From Leptofilum sp965223285 (GTDB lineage: Bacteria > Chloroflexota > Anaerolineae > Promineifilales > Promineifilaceae), in the NCBI RefSeq assembly GCF_965223285.1, contig NZ_OZ244997.1, positions 1,302,001-1,366,000 of the forward strand: a stretch of DNA of 64,000 nt, given 5' to 3'. This document shows, one piece after another, positions 17,428 through 26,237 of this stretch (position 1 is its first letter; every line of letters starts with the position of its first letter). Below the pieces are notes generated by a model, which did not search any database, was not told where the DNA came from, and saw nothing but the letters and a program-made list of their open reading frames with translations. A program made the position numbers and the translations under genes.

Positions 17428-18363
17428 ATGAAACAGCCAGACCTATCCATCATCATTGTTAGCTGGAACGTCCGGGAGTTGTTGGCCAACTGCCTGCGCT
17501 CTGTGCTGGCACAGACGGGGCTGACGCTGCAAATCATTGTGGTAGACAGTGCCTCGTCGGACGGTAGCCCAGAAATGATTGTTGAGACCTTTCCAGAGGT
17601 GGAATTAGTTGCTTGCCAGGAAAATGTCGGCTTTCCACGTGGGAATAATATTGGGATGGAATGGGCGAACGGCCGTACCATCCTCCTCCTTAACCCTGAC
17701 ACCGTTGTTCATGGGGATGCGCTTGCTAAAATGGTATCTTATTTGGATGAGAACCCACAAGTCGGCGTGGTGGGGCCACAGCTTTTGAATGCGGATGGCA
17801 CAGTGCAATCGTCTCGCCGCCGCTTCCCTACGCTGCAGACGGCATTTTTTGAGAGCACCTGGCTGCAACCGTATGCGCCAAAATCTATATTGGATGATTA
17901 TTATGTGCGAGACGTTGAAGATGGGGATACGGCCGTTGTTGATTGGGTAATGGGTGCTTGTTTGTTAATGCGGCAGGAGGTGGTTCAGCAGGTGGGTGGG
18001 CTGGATGAAGCCTACTTCATGTATTCAGAGGAATTAGATTACTGTCGTAGGATTCACGCGGCGGGCTGGCAAGTGGTATACTATCCGCAAGCCCAGGTAA
18101 CACATCTATCTGGCAAGAGCAGTGAACAGGCGGTAACGCACCGACACATCAACTTTAACCGAGCCAAATTGCGCTACTTTCGCAAATATCACGGCCGTTT
18201 GGCCACGGCAACTTTACGACTGTTTTTATTAGCAAGCTATGGTTGGCAATTAACTTTGGAAGCCATCAAGGGAGCAGTAGGGCATAAACGGCCGTTGCGC
18301 TGGCAACGGATGAAAGCCTACTGGATGGTTCTGCGCTCAGGGTTGAGACCGGCCGGTTACTGA
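17428..18363 (+). CDS. Glycosyltransferase family 2 (rhamnosyltransferase-like)
   Basis: 311 residues. The GT-A fold marks are LSIIIVSWN at the start, VVDSASSDGS, ENVGFPRGNN, the DxD-type LLLNPDT and a C-terminal GGLDEAYFMYSEELDYCRR block typical of WbbL-like rhamnosyltransferases. It uses a nucleotide sugar at the cytoplasmic face to extend a polysaccharide. The C-terminal about 60 residues are basic and partly hydrophobic and may touch the membrane. It lies downstream of gmd and the mutase and upstream of a GT4 gene, which fits a surface-glycan locus interrupted by housekeeping genes. Confidence 0.88.
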   Translation: MKQPDLSIIIVSWNVRELLANCLRSVLAQTGLTLQIIVVDSASSDGSPEMIVETFPEVELVACQENVGFPRGNNIGMEWANGRTILLLNPDTVVHGDALAKMVSYLDENPQVGVVGPQLLNADGTVQSSRRRFPTLQTAFFESTWLQPYAPKSILDDYYVRDVEDGDTAVVDWVMGACLLMRQEVVQQVGGLDEAYFMYSEELDYCRRIHAAGWQVVYYPQAQVTHLSGKSSEQAVTHRHINFNRAKLRYFRKYHGRLATATLRLFLLASYGWQLTLEAIKGAVGHKRPLRWQRMKAYWMVLRSGLRPAGY

Positions 18364-18383
18364 AATTTTCTTGAGGTGACAGA

Positions 18384-18725
18384 ATGAAAAAGAAGGTGAC
18401 GCTGGAACTATCAGCGACAGATTACAATTTACTGAAGCAAATTGCCGATGCCTGTAAATGGCCCATCGAAGAGGTCGTAGTGCAGTGCATCAAAAGCGGG
18501 ATGCCGCCTTCGCTCAGTAAAGTGCCAGCCGCCTTTCATGAAGAGCTTTTGCGCCTCAATGCGTTAAGCGATAAAGCGTTGATGGGCGTGGTGGACGGCA
18601 AATTGCCGCCAGACGGGAAGAGCCAGCTCCACAAAAAAGCGGATTTCGTTTCGCTACGCCGCACATATGCGCTCTCTCTGCTCCGCTGGCGCGGCCACCC
18701 CATCGAGCATTACGAGCTATTCTAA
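18384..18725 (+). CDS. Hypothetical protein, possible DNA-binding/antitoxin-like head
   Basis: 113 residues, ATG 18384 behind GAGGTGA. The N-terminus (KKKVTLELSATDYNLLKQIADACKW) looks like a short beta strand followed by helices, as in ribbon-helix-helix proteins. The rest is Leu- and Lys-rich, with no catalytic motif seen. No toxin-sized partner follows. Similar small proteins of unknown role occur in filamentous bacteria, but I cannot name a family. The 20-nt spacing suggests cotranscription with the GT2 gene. Confidence 0.55.
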   Translation: MKKKVTLELSATDYNLLKQIADACKWPIEEVVVQCIKSGMPPSLSKVPAAFHEELLRLNALSDKALMGVVDGKLPPDGKSQLHKKADFVSLRRTYALSLLRWRGHPIEHYELF

Positions 18726-18757
18726 ACTGCTGCGATTTTTCTATTTTTGAGTGCTTT

Positions 18758-18814
18758 ATCAAAGATTACGCAGATTCAACAGATTAAATCTGGGCAATCT
18801 GCGTGATCTTTGAT
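18758..18814. repeat. Dispersed palindromic repeat (AATCTGCG family)
   Basis: Arms 18758-18776 and 18796-18814 match as inverted complements with one mismatch over 19 nt. It lies between the hypothetical gene and the GT4 gene. Confidence 0.85.
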
Positions 18815-18828
18815 TTTTATACAGCAAT

Positions 18829-20037
18829 ATGGGTTTGAAGATTGGTTTGGTAACGGGGGAATACCCACCGATGGAGGGGGGCGTAGGGGCGTTTACGGCC
18901 GAACTGGCTAAAGCACTGCACCAGCAAGACCATACCATCCACATCATCACCAGCCGGGAAGCCCGCCCGCCTGATGCCCCGCGAACGTTTACCTCTGCTA
19001 ACGAACCGATTGACCTGGGCTTTGCCAAACTACATCCGCGGATTGGCCGCTGGCGCTGGCCGTCGCTGGCAGCAGTTGCAGATGTGGTGCTGCGACAAGA
19101 GCTGGATGTGGTCAATATTCAATACCAGCCAGCCGCATTTAACATGAACAGCGCGGCGATCAATTTTCTCCCCTGGCGGCTTAAGAATGTGGCAAAAACG
19201 GCCGTTACCTTTCACGATCTGCGCCTACCATATCTTTTCCCCAAAGCGGGGCGGCTGCGGCAAACGGCCGTTAACTTTCTGGCACATTCGGCTCATGGCG
19301 TTATCGCTACGAATTCTGCTGACTATGATGCGTTGACGAAAACTGTGTCACGCAAAGGCGCAAAGGTATCGCAAATTGCTCAGATAGCAATTGGTAGCAA
19401 CATCACCGTCCACCAGACCAACCATATCGAGATTGGAGAAATCCGTGAAAAATTGGGATTGAAACCACAGGACGTGTTGTTGGGCTATTTTGGTTTTTTG
19501 AACGAGAGTAAAGGGGCAGATACGCTGATCGAGGCGTTGGCGCAGCTAGACGGCCGTTTCCATCTCGTCTTCATTGGCGGGCAAACAGGAGCCAGTGATG
19601 GGGCCAACAACCAAACGTTTTTGGATGACTTACGGGCGCAAATTGAGGCACTGGGGCTATCGAAGCGGGTTCATTGGACTGGCTTCCTGGGCGATGCGCG
19701 GGTGTCGGCCCATTTGCAGGCGGCCGACATGATGGTGATGCCTTATCGGGACGGTGCCTCTTTGCGACGTGGCACGCTGATGGCCGCTTTGGCCCACGGC
19801 CGTCCGCTCATTACGACCACGCCCACAGCACCAACACCGCAGCTCATTTCGGGTGAAAATTGTTGTCTGGCGCCGGTGGGGGATGCGGTGGCTTTGGGTA
19901 CGGCCGTGCAAACCCTAACCAATGATGCAGACCTGCGTGAGAAATTGGGGCAAGGGGCGACCGAGTTAGCAGATCAGTTTAGTTGGCAGAAGATTGCGGC
20001 AGAAACGGCCGTATTTTTCAAGCTATTGTCCTGCTAA
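18829..20037 (+). CDS. Glycosyltransferase family 4
   Basis: 402 residues. The GT-B hallmarks are the N-terminal GEYPPMEGGVGAFTAELAKAL glycine loop, a central GYFGFLNESKGADTLIEAL (start of the nucleotide-sugar domain), ADMMVMPYRDGASLRRGTL and SGENCCLAPVGD near the C-terminus. The usual E-x7-E motif is degenerate: the last Glu region reads MPYRDGASLRRG. Donor and acceptor are unknown. Residues about 170-189 (SRKGAKVSQIAQI) look like an in-frame dispersed repeat insert between the two Rossmann domains. It starts 15 nt after another repeat, without a strong ribosome site. Confidence 0.85.
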   Translation: MGLKIGLVTGEYPPMEGGVGAFTAELAKALHQQDHTIHIITSREARPPDAPRTFTSANEPIDLGFAKLHPRIGRWRWPSLAAVADVVLRQELDVVNIQYQPAAFNMNSAAINFLPWRLKNVAKTAVTFHDLRLPYLFPKAGRLRQTAVNFLAHSAHGVIATNSADYDALTKTVSRKGAKVSQIAQIAIGSNITVHQTNHIEIGEIREKLGLKPQDVLLGYFGFLNESKGADTLIEALAQLDGRFHLVFIGGQTGASDGANNQTFLDDLRAQIEALGLSKRVHWTGFLGDARVSAHLQAADMMVMPYRDGASLRRGTLMAALAHGRPLITTTPTAPTPQLISGENCCLAPVGDAVALGTAVQTLTNDADLREKLGQGATELADQFSWQKIAAETAVFFKLLSC

Positions 20038-20064
20038 TCAGCTTGAAAATATTTCTTGGATTTG

Positions 20065-20406
20065 TTACCTGGTCTCAATTTTAGAGAGGAACAGGGTGCC
20101 AAGATATATTATCAAAATAACAACTACGATAAACATGATTAGCGTGTCACTAATTTGAAAAGCCAACCCGTTATCATAAATATCCCATTCATCTGTAATC
20201 AATTTTCCTAGCAACCCCAAAATGCTGACAGTTAAAGCCAAAAACCCACCAGCTAATAAATTTGCGATTGAGGCGATTTTTTTGTGGAAAATTATTTTTA
20301 CGAGAAAATAAAAAATAGCTGAAATCAAAGCGATGATAATTAAAAAATCGCCAATAATTATCAATAATGCCGCAAAAAGATCCCAAAATATAAAAATTTG
20401 GTTCAC
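20065..20406 (-). CDS. Small AT-rich four-helix membrane protein
   Basis: 113 residues if started at GTG 20406, which has a perfect AGGGGAG site 5 nt upstream; an upstream ATG at 20436 is less likely. About four hydrophobic helices (ALLIIIGDFLIIIALISAIFYFLV, LLAGGFLALTVSILGLLG, TLIMFIVVVILIIYLG). No family recognised. The base composition is clearly more AT-rich than its neighbours, there is no ACGGCCGT octamer in or near it, and it is convergent with the GT4 gene, which together hint at recent acquisition. Confidence 0.55.
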   Translation of the reverse strand: MNQIFIFWDLFAALLIIIGDFLIIIALISAIFYFLVKIIFHKKIASIANLLAGGFLALTVSILGLLGKLITDEWDIYDNGLAFQISDTLIMFIVVVILIIYLGTLFLSKIETR

Positions 20407-20694
20407 GTAGACTCCCCTTGAAAATGAGTTGCACAAGAATTGCTAACATTTTACTTTTCGGAAGAAGTCTTAGCAATCATATTGCTGGGATCACTGTCAC
20501 GATCAATGTGTGACATTCTTCCATTGTTTCTGAATTCAGTTGACGCTCCATACGCGAAATAGTAAAATAGCCCCATTTCTGCATAGATTTGCATAGAATT
20601 GGTTAGATTTACAGATATATTTATCCGTGATTTTCGTTCAGCAACCTAGCATTTCTGATGCGTTCTATTGCCAAAGAAACAGGAAGAGAAGTGC
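20407..20694. other. AT-rich intergenic region before hemH
   Basis: No gene seen. It holds the ribosome site of the minus-strand membrane gene at its left edge. Near 20580-20640 there is a decayed repeat (GCATAGATTTGCATAGA, then TTTATCCGTGATTTTCG). A divergent promoter region is likely, but no clean -35/-10 pair could be assigned. Confidence 0.4.
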
Positions 20695-21789
20695 ATGACT
20701 AACTATTTAGGGCAATCGGCTCACCCCCATGGTGAACCTCTGCGAACAGGCGTTTTGCTGGTTAATTTAGGTACACCAGATGAACCGACTGCAAAGGGAT
20801 TACGGCCGTATCTCAAACAGTTCCTCGGCGATCCCCGCGTCATTGAATGGCCAGCCTGGCTGTGGAAGCCAGTCCTCAATGGCATTATCCTCAACGTGCG
20901 CCCCAAAAAATCTGCCAAGCTGTACGAATCAATTTGGACAAAAGATGGTTCGCCGCTGCTCATTTATTCGCAAAATATTGCAGATAAGCTGCAAGCGAAT
21001 TTGCAGGAAGTGTGGAGCGATAATATTCGAGTGGCGCTGGCCATGCGGTACGGCCGTCCGTCTATTGCCGAGAAATTAGCCGAGTTTCGTACTGCCAACG
21101 TGCAGCGCATTTTGGTTTTGCCGCTCTTTCCACAATATTCTGCCACTACAATCGCCACTATCTACGACATTGTTTTTGACGAGGTGCGCCGCTACCGTTG
21201 GATGCCAGAACTCCGCACCGTGACGGGCTACCACGACAACCCGCTGTACATTCAGGCTTTGGCAGATTCGATTCGGGCGTTTTGGGACGAGAACGGCCGT
21301 TCCGCCAAGCTGCTTTACTCCTTCCACGGCATCCCCAAAAGCTACTTTGAAAAGGGCGACCCATACTACTGTTTTTGCCAAAAGACGGCGCGACTGGTTT
21401 CAGAGGCATTGGGTTTGGCACAAGATGCATTCCAGGTTTGCTTCCAATCCCGCTTTGGCCCAGAAGAGTGGCTGCAGCCATACACCGACAAAACATTGGA
21501 ACAGTGGGCGGAAGATGGGTTGGAAAGCGTCGATACCATTTGCCCCGGTTTCGCAGTGGACTGTCTGGAAACGCTGGAAGAGATGGCGGTAGAAAATCGA
21601 GATGGCTTTTTAGAAGCGGGTGGTCAACAATACCAATACATTCCCTGCCTTAACGACAGCGACGCCCAAATTGACCTCTTCACCGAGCTGGCAAAGCAGC
21701 ATTTGCAAGGTTGGGAACCGCCGGAAATTGGCTCTCTACCTACCAACGTTCGCACCTTCACCAATGGCCATGCCAAGAAAACGGTCTAA
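20695..21789 (+). CDS. hemH: Ferrochelatase
   Basis: 364 residues from ATG 20695, behind AGGAAGAG. It begins with GVLLVNLGTPDEP, and the catalytic region reads LLYSFHGIP with the metal-binding His. It continues with CFQSRFGPEEWLQPYT and CPGFAVDCLETLEE (conserved Glu/Cys region). It inserts ferrous iron into protoporphyrin IX (or coproporphyrin III) in the last steps of haem synthesis. The length is typical of bacterial enzymes. No other haem gene is adjacent. Gram-positive-type coproporphyrin specificity cannot be excluded from sequence reading. Confidence 0.93.
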   Translation: MTNYLGQSAHPHGEPLRTGVLLVNLGTPDEPTAKGLRPYLKQFLGDPRVIEWPAWLWKPVLNGIILNVRPKKSAKLYESIWTKDGSPLLIYSQNIADKLQANLQEVWSDNIRVALAMRYGRPSIAEKLAEFRTANVQRILVLPLFPQYSATTIATIYDIVFDEVRRYRWMPELRTVTGYHDNPLYIQALADSIRAFWDENGRSAKLLYSFHGIPKSYFEKGDPYYCFCQKTARLVSEALGLAQDAFQVCFQSRFGPEEWLQPYTDKTLEQWAEDGLESVDTICPGFAVDCLETLEEMAVENRDGFLEAGGQQYQYIPCLNDSDAQIDLFTELAKQHLQGWEPPEIGSLPTNVRTFTNGHAKKTV

Positions 21790-21896
21790 CTGATTACCAT
21801 TCACTGATTACGGATTACTGGCAGAAACGGCCGTACCGTAAACGCAGCCTTTCCGCAGGTGGCAGTACCGCCCCAGATGGGTACAATCAGCCCGCG

Positions 21897-24290
21897 ATGG
21901 AAGAGAAACGAGAAAAACGCTGGCTGTACCTGATTCTGGGGCTGTTTATTGTTTTGGGCGTCATGTATGCCCTCGTCACCCCCGTCTTTGAAGCCTCAGA
22001 CGAGCTTTGGCACTATCCTATGATCCGCCATTTGGCCGATGGCAATCCGCTGCCGGTGCAAGTATTTGACCCCGCCCAGGCTGGCCCCTGGAAGCAAGAA
22101 GCCAGCCAGCCACCGCTCTATTACTATCTTGGTGTTGCCCTCACTTTTTGGATTGATACCAGCGACATGGAAACCGTTCGCTGGGAAAATCCCCACGTAG
22201 ACAACGGTATTCTCACTGACGACGGCAATATCAACCTCACCATTAAAGACCCGGCGTGGAATCCGTGGCAGGGCACGCTGCTGGCGGTGCGACTCATCCG
22301 CCTGTTGTCGGTGCTGCTGGGCGCAGCCACCGTTTACCTCACGTATCTCATCGGCAAAGAGCTGGCTCCGAGCCGCCCGGAAATCGCCCTCGGTGCGGCT
22401 GCGCTCAACGCCTTCACGCCCATGTTCTTATTCATTAGCGGCGCGGTAAACAATGACAATTTGGCCATTCCGCTTTCCTCGCTGGGGATTTTGCTGATGA
22501 TCCGAGCGGTCAGTAAACAGTATTCAGTGGGTCAGTATTCAGTGACTGATTACTGGTCACTGATTACTGCATATTGGAAAACCTGGCTCAAAATCGGTGT
22601 AGTCATCGGCTTGGCGATTCTAACGAAGCAGGGGGCATTTGGGCTGCTGCCATTGGCGTTAGGTACGATTTTTATTGTGTATTGGAGGGAAACGCGGAAC
22701 ACAGAGTTACACGGAGGAGACACGGAGAGGCACAGAGAAAATATTTGGGGAGAGATTGCGAGGATTTTGGGGCGGACGGCCGTTTCTTTCCTTATCCTCC
22801 TAATCCCCGTCATTTTAATCGCGGGCTGGTGGTATTGGCGCAATATTGTGCTGTACGGCGATTTTCTGGGCTGGAATGCGTTTATAGCTGTGCTGGGTCA
22901 ACGGGCGCATCCTGCCTCATTGGCACAGCTCTGGAGCGAACGCTGGGGTTTTATGCTCTCTTACTGGGGCTTGTTTGGCGGTGTCAACGTGCCCATGCCG
23001 CTGTGGCTGTACCATGTTTTGAATGGCGTGGTGGTTGTGGGTGTGCTTGGCTTTCTTGTTTATTTGTTTAGGGAGATTAGAGATTGGAGATTAGGGATTA
23101 GGGGCAATCTACAATCTCTAATCTCCAATCTCTTGAATTTCGTTGCGGCCAAATTCCCCCTCGTCGTTTGCTTGTTATTTGTCACTGCCGTCATCGTAGG
23201 GCTGATTCAATGGGCGACGACAACCTGGTCCTCACAGGGGCGGCTGGTATTTACGGCAATATCGGCCATTAACGTGCTGCTGGTAGCGGGGCTGATTGGC
23301 TGGCTGCCCCGCAAACTTGGTCAGCGGCTCATTTTGGGCGTGGCGGGCTTCCTCTTTTTGCTGGCAGCCTTGGCTCCATTCGTGTGGATTCGCCCCGCGT
23401 ATGCGCTTAATCGCTACACCGCACCGTGGCTAGTGCAGCAGCCGGCCAATGCCAATTTTGATGGCAAGCTGCGGCTGGTAGGGTACGAGATTGGGCAAAC
23501 GGCCGTAACCCAACAAAAAACCAGCTACCAGCCCGGCGACACGGTAGACCTTCTTCTGGAATGGGAAGTGCTGGCCCCGATGGATCGCAATTGGAGCGTC
23601 TTTATCCATCTTAATGATCCAGTAATTGGTGTGCCGATTGTCCAACGTGATATGTTCCTAGACCAGGGCTTGCAGCCCACCTCGCTGCTGGAACCGGGTG
23701 AGCGCATTTTTAACTATTACCAACTTGCGATTCCCGAAACGGCCATTGCGCCAGCAGAATTGCTGTTGAGCGTTGGGCTTTATGATTTTTACGCCGTTGA
23801 CCAAGAACGATTACCATTGCTGAATGGCGAGGATTTGGTTGTCTTAACGAGCCTTACGTTGGAACCAGCATCCGGCAATCTGCCTAACCCCACGCAGGTG
23901 AATTTTGAGAATGAGCTAGAGTTGGTTGGCTTTGAGCTGAATCCACGACAAGTGGCCCCTGGTGAAACAGTAGATTTGACCCTGTACTGGCGGGCGAAAC
24001 GGCCGTTAACCACCGATTACACTATCTTTGCCCAGGTAGTTGATGAAGACACAACCCGCTGGGCCAGCCAGGATTTAGGTCAGCCGACAGCTAGCTGGAC
24101 AGATGGTGACTTGCAAACGGTGCAAATGACTTTAGCACTCAACCCAGACACACCGGGTAAGGTATACCCCGTGATTATTGGACTTTACACGGTGCAGGGT
24201 GGCCAGTTTAACCGCTTACAACTCATTGCCGCAGACGGCCGTCCCACCGACGACTTTTTACGCTTGACCCTGCTGCGTGTGATTGAATGA
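21897..24290 (+). CDS. GT39-like membrane glycosyltransferase with C-terminal beta-sandwich domains
   Basis: 797 residues from ATG 21897. The first luminal loop has the acidic pair VFEASDELWHYPMI, the family's catalytic Asp-Glu region, then about ten to twelve membrane helices. The last about 270 residues hold two related sandwich repeats (YQPGDTVDLLLEWEVLAPMDRNWSVFIHL and VAPGETVDLTLYWRAKRPLTTDYTIFAQV). These repeats also end the 43614 and 46493 genes. Residues about 204-225, 264-283 and 391-413 are in-frame dispersed repeats (e.g. TELHGGDTERHREN). A polyprenyl-phosphate sugar donor and an extracytoplasmic acceptor are expected. Confidence 0.75.
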   Translation: MEEKREKRWLYLILGLFIVLGVMYALVTPVFEASDELWHYPMIRHLADGNPLPVQVFDPAQAGPWKQEASQPPLYYYLGVALTFWIDTSDMETVRWENPHVDNGILTDDGNINLTIKDPAWNPWQGTLLAVRLIRLLSVLLGAATVYLTYLIGKELAPSRPEIALGAAALNAFTPMFLFISGAVNNDNLAIPLSSLGILLMIRAVSKQYSVGQYSVTDYWSLITAYWKTWLKIGVVIGLAILTKQGAFGLLPLALGTIFIVYWRETRNTELHGGDTERHRENIWGEIARILGRTAVSFLILLIPVILIAGWWYWRNIVLYGDFLGWNAFIAVLGQRAHPASLAQLWSERWGFMLSYWGLFGGVNVPMPLWLYHVLNGVVVVGVLGFLVYLFREIRDWRLGIRGNLQSLISNLLNFVAAKFPLVVCLLFVTAVIVGLIQWATTTWSSQGRLVFTAISAINVLLVAGLIGWLPRKLGQRLILGVAGFLFLLAALAPFVWIRPAYALNRYTAPWLVQQPANANFDGKLRLVGYEIGQTAVTQQKTSYQPGDTVDLLLEWEVLAPMDRNWSVFIHLNDPVIGVPIVQRDMFLDQGLQPTSLLEPGERIFNYYQLAIPETAIAPAELLLSVGLYDFYAVDQERLPLLNGEDLVVLTSLTLEPASGNLPNPTQVNFENELELVGFELNPRQVAPGETVDLTLYWRAKRPLTTDYTIFAQVVDEDTTRWASQDLGQPTASWTDGDLQTVQMTLALNPDTPGKVYPVIIGLYTVQGGQFNRLQLIAADGRPTDDFLRLTLLRVIE
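22509..22570. repeat. In-frame CAGTATTCAGTG/TGATTACTG repeat
   Basis: Two tandem CAGTATTCAGTG units are followed by two GATTACTG units that partly mirror each other. Translated in frame (QYSVGQYSVTDYW). A related TGATTACC/GATTACTGG cluster lies at 21787-21822, downstream of hemH. Confidence 0.65.
22689..22745. repeat. In-frame CACAGAG-family repeat
   Basis: ACACAGAGTTACACGGAG followed by ACACGGAGAGGCACAGAG, related to 340-379, 3104-3170 and 5058-5095. It is read through as a charged, His/Arg/Glu-rich loop. Confidence 0.7.
23071..23136. repeat. In-frame AATCTC-family palindrome
   Basis: GAGATTAGAGATTG is mirrored exactly by CAATCTCTAATCTC within the element. It is translated as REIRDWRL... 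and then LQSLISNLL, nearly the same peptide as the copy at 5492-5547 in another glycosyltransferase. Confidence 0.8.
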
Positions 24291-24305
24291 GGCTGGAGGT
24301 GGGGC

Positions 24306-24395
24306 GGAATGCTTCACTTTAGCCTGCCCTGAGCCAAGCCGAACGGGTTCAGCATAACAAGTGTGAGTTGTAATGCTGAGTGAAACGAAGCATCC
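24306..24395. repeat. Intergenic inverted repeat with nested hairpin
   Basis: Outer arms GGAATGCTTCACTTTAGC and GCTGAGTGAAACGAAGCATCC are imperfect inverted complements. The inner arms AGCATAACAA (24351-24360) and TTGTAATGCT (24368-24377) match with one mismatch. It also contains a CCTGAGCCAAGCCGAACGGG motif shared with the repeat at 16017-16110. It lies between the GT39-like gene and the MazG-like gene. Confidence 0.75.
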
Positions 24396-24461
24396 CAATC
24401 AACAATTATTCGAATCAATCTAAAAGCTGACCCAAAAATCTGCGAAATCTGTGGCTAAAAA

Positions 24462-24770
24462 ATGGAAAAACTGTACCAAATCACCCACGGCCTTATGAAA
24501 CGATTTCCCGACGGCAACGATCCGTTCCAAATGATCACCCGGCTGGCAGAAGAGTGCGGCGAGCTGGCGGCGCAGGTGAACCACTTTGAGAGTGGCGGCA
24601 TCAAGCGGCAAAAGTTGGGAGAACCGGATACAATCAAATTGGCCAAAGAGGTGCAAGATGTGCTGCGCTGCGCCCTCACTTTGGCTGTGCATTATGGCAT
24701 CGAAGCTGAGTTGGCTGACTCCATTGCGCAGTCGCACCAACAGCTGCAAGCCGAAGGATTTATTGATTGA
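24462..24770 (+). CDS. MazG-like nucleotide pyrophosphohydrolase
   Basis: 102 residues. The all-alpha NTP-PPase core is visible: RLAEECGELAAQV (metal-binding EExxE) and, about 30 residues later, KLAKEVQDVLRCAL (ExxD). Such small enzymes hydrolyse (d)NTPs or modified nucleotides to monophosphates and clean the nucleotide pool. It is a single-domain form, as in RS21-C6/iMazG-like proteins. Its TGA stop overlaps the ATG of the following O-antigen ligase (24768-24772), so the two are translationally coupled, which is probably incidental to function. Confidence 0.75.
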   Translation: MEKLYQITHGLMKRFPDGNDPFQMITRLAEECGELAAQVNHFESGGIKRQKLGEPDTIKLAKEVQDVLRCALTLAVHYGIEAELADSIAQSHQQLQAEGFID

Positions 24771-26233
24771 TGGCAACTGTCACGCAAGAACCAGAAAAAC
24801 GAAAACGGCCGATCCTCAACGCCGGGCTGCTCAATCCTACCAACTCATGGTGGGCTTTGGGGGCGTTGGTTGGCGGTACGGCCGTTCTCGGTGGCCTCAT
24901 TCTCGGTTTTGGCGGCCCGCTAGCTGGGGCTGCCTTCATCATTGGCATCCTCACCGCCTACATTGTCCTGCGTGATATTGAAATTGGCTTCTGGGGCGTC
25001 ATCGCTGTGGTTTGTCTGCTACCCTTTGCCACGCTGCCTGTAGACATCGGACTCACGCCGACTTTCCTCGATTTGGCGTTGGGGGCGGTGGTAGGCGTCT
25101 GGCTGCTGGCCATCGTCACCGGGGCGCAGCGAGATTTGGTGACTGCGCCCATCGCCTTGCCGCTGCTCGTTTTCATGCTGGTGGCTATCTTCGCTTTCAT
25201 TTTTGGTTTGAGCAACGGGCCGCTCACCCCCACGCTGCTGCGAAAATTTGCCGAACTGCTTCTCAGTCTTGGCTTTGTCTTCATCATTGTCGATTATTGC
25301 CGCACACAGGTGCGACTAGAGCGATTGGTGAAGGTGGTGCTGCTGGCTGGGGCGGGAGCGGCCGTTCTGGGCATCATTTTCTGGCTCTTGCCAGAAGACA
25401 CGACCAATACGATTCTTAATTTTCTCACGCGGATTGGCTACCCTGGCGGTTGGGTCATTCGCTACATTGAGGAAAACCCAGAGTTGTCAGAGCGAGCCAT
25501 CAGCACCTCGGTAGACCCGAATGTATTAGGCGGTTTGTTGTTGATGATTGGGGCGTTGGCGGGACCGCAATTGGTGGCGAAACGGCCGTTGTTTCCCCGC
25601 TGGCTTACCTGGGGCATTGTTGGCTCTATTTTCCTTTGTGTGGTCCTCACGTTTTCACGCGGGGCGATGTTTGGGCTAGCTGCTGGGCTGGGCTTCATTG
25701 CCATCCTGCGCTACCGGCGATTGATCCCCTACATGTTTGGTGGTGGCTTGTTTTTACTGCTGCTGCCTATTGCCCAAACTTACATCCAGCGTTTTGTAGA
25801 GGGGATTCAGGGGCAGGATTTGGCGACGCAGATGCGCTTTGGTGAATATCAAGATGCCATCACCCTGATTTTGCGCTATCCCGTCGTTGGCGTGGGCTTT
25901 GCCGGTACGCCAGACATTGATCTTTACCTGGGAGTGGCTAATGTGTATCTCACCATTGCCCAGGTCATGGGGCTGGTGGGTCTGTTAGCTTTCTTTGCTG
26001 TGATTGGCACGCTCTTTTTCTACGGCCTGTCTCATCGCAAAACATTAAAAGCCAACGAGGAGCTAGATGCGCTTTGGCTGGGGCTGCACGCCGCCATTGT
26101 TGGTGGGTTGGCCGCAGGTATTTTTGATCATTATCTCTTCAATTTGGAGTTTCACCACGCGGTGACAGCCTTTTGGCTGCTGGTGGGGCTGGCAACGGCC
26201 GTTACTCGCCTGGGTATCACAGAGAAAGCGTAA
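24770..26233 (+). CDS. O-antigen ligase/polymerase-family membrane protein
   Basis: 487 residues from ATG 24770. About ten to twelve hydrophobic helices with the Wzy_C/WaaL-type core: FSRGAMFGLAAGLGFIAIL (the conserved S-R-G), and an extracytoplasmic loop ending in LRYPVVGVGFAGTPDI. The family joins lipid-linked glycans into polymers or transfers them to a surface acceptor. Here it would act on the products of the neighbouring glycosyltransferases. It converges with the end of the lysine operon, leaving only 4 nt between the stop codons and no terminator hairpin. Confidence 0.82.
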   Translation: MATVTQEPEKRKRPILNAGLLNPTNSWWALGALVGGTAVLGGLILGFGGPLAGAAFIIGILTAYIVLRDIEIGFWGVIAVVCLLPFATLPVDIGLTPTFLDLALGAVVGVWLLAIVTGAQRDLVTAPIALPLLVFMLVAIFAFIFGLSNGPLTPTLLRKFAELLLSLGFVFIIVDYCRTQVRLERLVKVVLLAGAGAAVLGIIFWLLPEDTTNTILNFLTRIGYPGGWVIRYIEENPELSERAISTSVDPNVLGGLLLMIGALAGPQLVAKRPLFPRWLTWGIVGSIFLCVVLTFSRGAMFGLAAGLGFIAILRYRRLIPYMFGGGLFLLLLPIAQTYIQRFVEGIQGQDLATQMRFGEYQDAITLILRYPVVGVGFAGTPDIDLYLGVANVYLTIAQVMGLVGLLAFFAVIGTLFFYGLSHRKTLKANEELDALWLGLHAAIVGGLAAGIFDHYLFNLEFHHAVTAFWLLVGLATAVTRLGITEKA

Positions 26234-26237
26234 ACAG

